Part shown: piece after piece, positions 59,118 through 64,000 of the stretch
Layout: each line of letters begins with the position of its first letter
Position numbering within the stretch: position 1 is the first letter of the stretch
Source: Staphylococcus sp. IVB6181
GTDB lineage: Bacteria > Bacillota > Bacilli > Staphylococcales > Staphylococcaceae
Assembly: GCF_025561445.1 (NCBI RefSeq)
Contig: NZ_CP095096.1
Location: 1,343,822-1,407,821, forward strand
Direction: 5' to 3'
DNA: 64,000 bases
Program-made: the position numbers and the translations under genes
Notes under the pieces: model-generated
What the model saw: the letters and a program-made list of their open reading frames with translations, nothing else
The model's database searches: none
What the model was told of the DNA's origin: nothing

Positions 59118-61307
59118 GTGAATAATGAATATCCGTACAGTGCAGACGAGGTCCTGTACAAAGCAAAGTCTTATTTAAGTAAAGAAGAATATGAACATGT
59201 CCTTAAGAGTTATCATATTGCTTATGAAGCACACCAAGGACAATTCAGAAAAAATGGTCTGCCATATATTATGCATCCCATTCAAGTGGCTGGAATCTTA
59301 ACTGAAATGCATCTGGATGGTCCGACCATTGTTGCGGGCTTTTTACATGATGTTATCGAGGATACGCCTTACACATTTGATGACGTAAAAGCAATGTTTA
59401 ATGATGAAGTAGCCATGATTGTCGAAGGGGTTACTAAGTTAAAGAAAGTGAAGTATCGCTCTAAAGAAGAACAACAAGCTGAAAACCATCGTAAATTGTT
59501 TATTGCGATCGCAAAAGATGTTCGGGTCATCTTAGTAAAATTAGCCGACAGACTGCATAATATGCGAACATTAAAAGCAATGCCGAGAGAAAAGCAAATC
59601 AGAATTTCTAAAGAAACATTAGAAATTTATGCACCGCTTGCACACCGTTTAGGGATTAATACCATTAAATGGGAACTTGAAGATATCGCGCTGCGCTATA
59701 TTGACGGCGTACAGTACTTCCGTATTGTTAATCTCATGAAGAAAAAGCGCAGTGAGCGTGAAGCGTATATTAAGAATGCGATTGAACGTATTCGTGCTGA
59801 GATGGATAAAATGCATATTGAAGGCGAAATTAATGGCCGTCCGAAGCATATCTACAGTATTTATCGCAAAATGATGAAACAAAAGAAACAGTTCGATCAG
59901 ATTTTCGACTTATTAGCAGTCCGCATTATTGTGGATTCGATTAAAGATTGTTATGCGGTCTTAGGTTTGGTACATACGTTATGGAAACCTATGCCAGGCA
60001 GATTTAAAGATTATATTGCCATGCCGAAACAAAACATGTATCAATCCTTGCATACGACAGTAGTCGGTCCGAACGGCGACCCGTTGGAGATTCAAATCAG
60101 AACGCATGAAATGCATGAAATAGCAGAACACGGGGTTGCGGCACACTGGGCTTACAAAGAAGGCAAAAAAGTAACAGAAGATAATTCAGGTTATGCTAAA
60201 AAATTATCATGGCTGAAAGATTTGGCTGAAGCGGATAAAACAGCAAATGATGCTCAAGAATTTATGGAATCATTGAAGTTTGATCTGCAAAGTGATAAAG
60301 TATACGCCTTCACACCGCAAAGTGATGTTATCGAACTGCCGTATGGTGCAGTGCCGATTGATTTTGCTTATGCTGTGCATAGTGAAGTCGGCAATAAAAT
60401 GATCGGTGCGAAAGTCAATGGTAAAATCGAACCGATTGATTATGTACTGCAAACCGGCGATATCGTTGAAATCCGTACGAGTAAACATTCGTATGGACCG
60501 AGTCGCGATTGGTTGAAAATTGTGCGCTCATCCAGTGCAAAAAGCAAGATTAAAAGCTTCTTCAAGAAACAAGATCGTTCTTCTAACATTGAAAAAGGTA
60601 AATTCATGGTAGAAGCTGAAATCAAGGAACAAGGTTTCAAAACAGAAGATGTTTTAACTGAATCTAATATTGAAATTGTGAATCAAAAATACAACTTCTC
60701 AAACGAAGATGATTTATTCGCAGCAGTCGGTTTCGGCGGTGTGACATCTTCTCAAATCGTCAACAAATTAACTGAGAAACAACGTATTCTTGATAAGCAG
60801 CGTGCATTGAATGAAGCACAAGAAGTCACAAAATCAGTACCGATTAAAGATAATATTACGACTGACAGCGGCGTGTATGTTGAAGGTATAGAAAACGTAT
60901 TGATTAAATTGTCTAAATGCTGCAATCCTATACCTGGAGACGATATTGTCGGTTATATTACTAAAGGACATGGTATTAAAGTGCACAGAACCGATTGTCC
61001 GAACATTAAAAACGAAACAGAACGTTTAATCAATGTGGAGTGGGTAAAATCTAAAGACTCCACACAACGTTATCAAGTTGATTTAGAAGTAACCGCTTAT
61101 GACCGTAACGGCCTGCTTAATGAAGTATTGCAGGCAGTGAATGCAACTGATAGTAATTTAGTTAAGGTTTCTGGTAAATCTGACGTAGAGAAAAATGCTA
61201 TCATTAACTTGAGTGTTATGGTTAAAAATGTCAATGAAGTCTTCAAAGTTGTTGAGCGTATCAAACAACTAGGAGATGTTTATACAGTTACAAGAGTCTG
61301 GAACTAA
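59118..61307 (+). CDS. rsh: Bifunctional (p)ppGpp synthetase/hydrolase (Rsh/RelA)
   Basis: The 729-residue enzyme makes and degrades the stringent alarmone. The N-terminal HD hydrolase is [11 protein letters not shown] ... [11 protein letters not shown] (active), the synthetase domain includes [12 protein letters not shown] and [14 protein letters not shown], then TGS (residues about 395-455, [14 protein letters not shown]), a zinc-finger/CC region ([16 protein letters not shown]) and the ACT domain at the end. GTG 59118 is chosen because GGGGGTG lies at the right spacing and the protein then starts [12 protein letters not shown], as I recall for S. aureus; the frame runs 23 codons further up without a ribosome site. 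Confidence 0.96.
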   Translation: MNNEYPYSADEVLYKAKSYLSKEEYEHVLKSYHIAYEAHQGQFRKNGLPYIMHPIQVAGILTEMHLDGPTIVAGFLHDVIEDTPYTFDDVKAMFNDEVAMIVEGVTKLKKVKYRSKEEQQAENHRKLFIAIAKDVRVILVKLADRLHNMRTLKAMPREKQIRISKETLEIYAPLAHRLGINTIKWELEDIALRYIDGVQYFRIVNLMKKKRSEREAYIKNAIERIRAEMDKMHIEGEINGRPKHIYSIYRKMMKQKKQFDQIFDLLAVRIIVDSIKDCYAVLGLVHTLWKPMPGRFKDYIAMPKQNMYQSLHTTVVGPNGDPLEIQIRTHEMHEIAEHGVAAHWAYKEGKKVTEDNSGYAKKLSWLKDLAEADKTANDAQEFMESLKFDLQSDKVYAFTPQSDVIELPYGAVPIDFAYAVHSEVGNKMIGAKVNGKIEPIDYVLQTGDIVEIRTSKHSYGPSRDWLKIVRSSSAKSKIKSFFKKQDRSSNIEKGKFMVEAEIKEQGFKTEDVLTESNIEIVNQKYNFSNEDDLFAAVGFGGVTSSQIVNKLTEKQRILDKQRALNEAQEVTKSVPIKDNITTDSGVYVEGIENVLIKLSKCCNPIPGDDIVGYITKGHGIKVHRTDCPNIKNETERLINVEWVKSKDSTQRYQVDLEVTAYDRNGLLNEVLQAVNATDSNLVKVSGKSDVEKNAIINLSVMVKNVNEVFKVVERIKQLGDVYTVTRVWN

Positions 61308-61323
61308 CTGAGGTGTTTATTAT

Positions 61324-61776
61324 ATGAGAGTAGTAGTACAACGTGTTAAACAAGCATCTGTAACAAATGACTCGATCAACGCATCTATCGGGAAAGGTTT
61401 ATGTTTATTGGTCGGTGTCGGACAAGATTCTACAGAAGCAGATGTGAAAGCAGTAGCAAAAAAGATTGCAAATGCAAGAATATTTGAAGATGAACAAGGA
61501 AAAATGAATTTGAATGTACAGAAAATCGGAGGTTCTGTATTGTCGATTTCTCAATTCACGCTTTATGCGGATGTTAAGAAAGGCAACAGACCCGGATTTA
61601 CAAATTCAAAAGCTCCTGATGAAGCGAATCGTTTGTATGAAGCTTTAAATGACGAGTTACGACAATTCGATCTTGAAGTGAAGACAGGTGAATTCGGAAC
61701 AGATATGTTGGTGGATATCGCAAATGACGGTCCTGTAACTATTATCTATGAAAGTCAGGACGGCAAAGTGATATGA
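61324..61776 (+). CDS. dtd: D-aminoacyl-tRNA deacylase
   Basis: The 150-residue enzyme clears D-amino acids (and glycine) from mischarged tRNAs. The active-site motifs are [18 protein letters not shown] and the C-terminal NDGPVTI (Gly-cis-Pro). Length is standard. It is 16 bases after rsh, and its TGA overlaps the lytH ATG (ATGA), so the three are coupled. Confidence 0.95.
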   Translation: MRVVVQRVKQASVTNDSINASIGKGLCLLVGVGQDSTEADVKAVAKKIANARIFEDEQGKMNLNVQKIGGSVLSISQFTLYADVKKGNRPGFTNSKAPDEANRLYEALNDELRQFDLEVKTGEFGTDMLVDIANDGPVTIIYESQDGKVI

Positions 61777-62648
61777 ACCGAATTGAACGGTGGTTTAAAA
61801 AGAATAGACTGAAACCTATTCCCGTGCTGATTGCCCTGATTCTAATTATCATTTTGGTCTTTATCATCATATTGGTAGCGAATTATCAATATAAACATGA
61901 TGATAGTGTCACAATGAAAGAAGATGCAGAATTAAGAACCGGACCTAACGCAGTCTATCCTGAAATTTTTCCAGCTGAGAAAGGCCAAACCTTTCATCAA
62001 ATTGATAAAAGAGGCAAATGGCTTTATGTAGAAACAAAAGACGGCAAAGATAAAGGTTGGGTTGCCGGCTGGCATACGGATTTAGATATTCCTCCGGATA
62101 ATGATCCGAATGCTAAGCCGTTAAAAGGCAAAGTGATTGTACTGGATCCTGGTCATGGCGGAGGAGACCAGGGTGCTTCCAGTTCAACCAAATATAATTC
62201 ACTTGAAAAAGTTTACACCTTGAAAACAGGTTTAGAACTTAAAAAGAAATTAGAACAAGAAGGCGCTAAAGTCAAAATGACAAGAGATAAAGATGAATAC
62301 GTCAAATTGAAAGACAGAAATTTCAAAGGCGACGCATTTATCAGCTTACATAATGATGCATTGAAATCACCTGAAGCTAATGGTGTGACAGTATACTGGT
62401 TTAAGAAGCAGCAAGAAGACCTTGCGGAAGCTTTGAGCATGAGTATACAGAAAAAAGGATTGTTATCGCCTAAAGGTGCAAGACAAGAAAATTATCAAGT
62501 ACTGAGACAGTCGAAACTGCCGGCAGTATTGATTGAATTAGGCTATATCAGCAATCCGACAGATGAAATGATGATTCGCGATAAATTGCACCGACAAGTA
62601 TTGGAACAAGCAATTGTTGACGGTCTGCGTATGTACTTTTCATCTTAA
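61773..62648 (+). CDS. lytH: N-acetylmuramoyl-L-alanine amidase, LytH-type
   Basis: This 291-residue membrane-anchored wall hydrolase has an N-terminal membrane helix (about 16-36), a bacterial SH3 domain (45-105, [22 protein letters not shown]), and an amidase_3 domain with zinc ligands in [21 protein letters not shown] and FISLHNDAL and the catalytic Glu in [10 protein letters not shown]. All residues are present, so it should be active. In S. aureus LytH works with the membrane partner ActH to trim nascent uncrosslinked peptidoglycan. It starts inside the dtd stop. The hisS promoter follows closely. Confidence 0.92.
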   Translation: MNRIERWFKKNRLKPIPVLIALILIIILVFIIILVANYQYKHDDSVTMKEDAELRTGPNAVYPEIFPAEKGQTFHQIDKRGKWLYVETKDGKDKGWVAGWHTDLDIPPDNDPNAKPLKGKVIVLDPGHGGGDQGASSSTKYNSLEKVYTLKTGLELKKKLEQEGAKVKMTRDKDEYVKLKDRNFKGDAFISLHNDALKSPEANGVTVYWFKKQQEDLAEALSMSIQKKGLLSPKGARQENYQVLRQSKLPAVLIELGYISNPTDEMMIRDKLHRQVLEQAIVDGLRMYFSS

Positions 62649-62652
62649 ATAG

Positions 62653-62681
62653 TTGCAATCAATGCTAAAAATCGTTATGAT
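62653..62681 (+). promoter_or_regulatory. hisS promoter
   Basis: TTGCAA at 62653-62658, a 17-base spacer and TATGAT at 62676-62681, starting four bases after the lytH stop. Confidence 0.7.
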
Positions 62682-62687
62682 AGTATC

Positions 62688-62953
62688 TGAATAAAATAAT
62701 TAAAACCGTTATGATTCTTGAATAGACATTACGAAATGGCAAAAGAGAAATAATCCTTGGCTGAAAGATTATGCAGAGTAAGGGTGTCAATATTGAACAC
62801 AAGAAGAGGTGAAGTGCAATACTTGCTGTTGTACTTCCGTAAGACATACGTTAAATGTTTAAAGTGGAGCTGATTTTTTCGGCTCAATTAGGGTGGCAAC
62901 ACGGAAAATTCGTCCCTTGTGTGATAGTGATATCATGCAGGGGGTTTTTATTT
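62688..62953 (+). ncRNA. T-box leader of hisS
   Basis: T-box sequence AGGGTGGCAACACGG at 62890-62904 and a terminator stem CCCTTGTGTGATA / TATCATGCAGGG with T5 (62914-62953). A helix TTCT / AGAA closes the specifier loop, which reads GAA-CAC-A, giving CAC (His) at 62798-62800. The base pairing with the tRNA discriminator is C (62897), which is odd for tRNA-His (see findings). Confidence 0.88.
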
Positions 62954-62971
62954 CTAAAAGGAAGTGACGAG

Positions 62972-64000
62972 ATGATAAATATACCGCGCGGTACACAAGA
63001 TATACTGCCTGATCAAAGCAGAAAATGGAGATATATTGAATCAAAATTAGACGAGTTAATGGAACTTTATAATTATAAAGAAATCCGTACACCGATTTTC
63101 GAAAGCACAGATTTATTTGCGAGAGGTGTCGGCGACTCTACAGATGTCGTTCAAAAAGAAATGTATACATTTAAAGATAAAGGCGACAGAAGTATTACAT
63201 TAAGACCTGAAGGTACAGCTGCAGTTGTGCGTTCATATATTGAAAATAAAATGCAAGGCGACCCGAACCAGCCGATTAAATTGTATTATAACGGACCTAT
63301 GTTCAGATACGAACGTAAACAAAAAGGACGTTATCGCCAATTCAACCAATTCGGTGTAGAAGCGATTGGTGCACAAGACCCAAGTGTTGATGCTGAAATA
63401 CTTGCTATGGTGATGCATATTTATCAATCATTCGGCTTAAAACACTTGAAATTAGTGATTAACAGTGTCGGTGATTTTGAATCACGCAAAGAATACAACC
63501 AAGCATTAATCGAACACTTCGAACCTGTTATCGATACATTCTGCAGTGATTGTCAATCACGTTTGTATACAAATCCAATGCGTATTCTTGACTGTAAAGT
63601 CGATAGAGATAAAGAAGCGGTTAAAACAGCACCGCGTATTACAGAATATCTTAACGAAGAATCTAAAACATATTACGAACAAGTGAAAAGTTATTTAGAT
63701 GAATTAGGCATTCCGTATGTAGAAGATCCAAATCTTGTACGCGGATTAGACTACTATACACACACAGCATTCGAATTGATGATTGATAGTCCAGATTACG
63801 ACGGTGCAATCACAACGTTATGCGGCGGCGGAAGATACAATGGTCTGCTTGAATTGTTAGACGGACCTAAACAAACAGGTATCGGTTTTGCTTTAAGTAT
63901 TGAACGTTTATTGCTTGCACTTGAAGAAGAAGGTATCGAAATCGAAGACGAAGATCATCTTGACTTATTCGTCGTAACAATGGGCGACAAAGCAGATCGC
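62972..64000 (+). CDS. hisS: Histidyl-tRNA synthetase (partial, runs off the window)
   Basis: The first 343 codons are present without a stop; the family's usual length is about 420. Class II features: the N-terminal [11 protein letters not shown], motif 2 [20 protein letters not shown], the His-specific [14 protein letters not shown] and [20 protein letters not shown] precedes the ATG. In Bacillales aspS usually follows in the same operon, beyond this window. Confidence 0.96.
   Translation, partial: MINIPRGTQDILPDQSRKWRYIESKLDELMELYNYKEIRTPIFESTDLFARGVGDSTDVVQKEMYTFKDKGDRSITLRPEGTAAVVRSYIENKMQGDPNQPIKLYYNGPMFRYERKQKGRYRQFNQFGVEAIGAQDPSVDAEILAMVMHIYQSFGLKHLKLVINSVGDFESRKEYNQALIEHFEPVIDTFCSDCQSRLYTNPMRILDCKVDRDKEAVKTAPRITEYLNEESKTYYEQVKSYLDELGIPYVEDPNLVRGLDYYTHTAFELMIDSPDYDGAITTLCGGGRYNGLLELLDGPKQTGIGFALSIERLLLALEEEGIEIEDEDHLDLFVVTMGDKADR

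Overview
This window is a stretch of Firmicutes core chromosome whose gene content and order match the genus Staphylococcus (citZ-icd-phoPR-polA-fpg-coaE-gapB-nrdR-dnaB-dnaI-thrS, then infC-rpmI-rplT, tig-clpX-engB, the hem cluster, tag-valS-folC-radC, mreCD-rplU-prp-rpmA-obg-ruvAB-queA-tgt-yajC-secDF-recJ-apt-rsh-dtd-lytH-hisS). Protein sequences are close to but not identical with what I remember of S. aureus, so a coagulase-negative species is likely. A member of the S. carnosus/simulans group is a guess. Almost everything is on the + strand; the exceptions are a four-gene minus-strand block at 34.6-37.6 kb and one tiny gene at 43.5 kb.

Layout. 1-4 kb: end of citrate synthase, isocitrate dehydrogenase and the PhoPR two-component system. 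4-14.7 kb: DNA repair and replication genes (polA, fpg, nrdR, dnaB, dnaI), coaE and gluconeogenic gapB, then a T-box-controlled thrS. 14.7-18 kb: a lysine riboswitch with a lysine-permease-like gene, then the L20 leader with infC-rpmI-rplT; infC appears to start at ATA. 18-23.6 kb: a Nudix-like protein, a repeat-like protein, trigger factor, ClpX and EngB, with a strong unexplained RNA-like hairpin between tig and clpX. 23.8-30 kb: the heme operon hemAXCDBL.

30-37.6 kb is the accessory part. An AbrB-family membrane protein gene ends in a terminator, and a group IIC intron begins two bases after its T-run. The intron's reverse-transcriptase/maturase gene is split by a complete IS150-type IS3-family element of 1,488 bp flanked by a 3-bp AGG duplication; removing it restores a 431-codon maturase frame. 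Convergent to this is pcp with two DUF969/DUF979 membrane proteins, then tag.

37.6-64 kb: T-box valS, folC, a ComC-like prepilin peptidase, radC, two very small genes, mreCD, the rplU-prp-rpmA unit (Prp protease with the N-terminally extended L27 it should process), obg through yajC, secDF, recJ, apt, rsh, dtd, lytH and the first 343 codons of T-box-controlled hisS.

Regulation seen directly includes three T-box leaders, a lysine riboswitch, an L20 autoregulatory leader, a possible L21 leader, many intrinsic terminators and several sigma-A-type promoters. I found no rRNA, tRNA, CRISPR array or prophage. I see no clearly undescribed multi-gene system; the best candidates for new biology are the tig-clpX hairpin, the nested mobile elements and the tiny genes.
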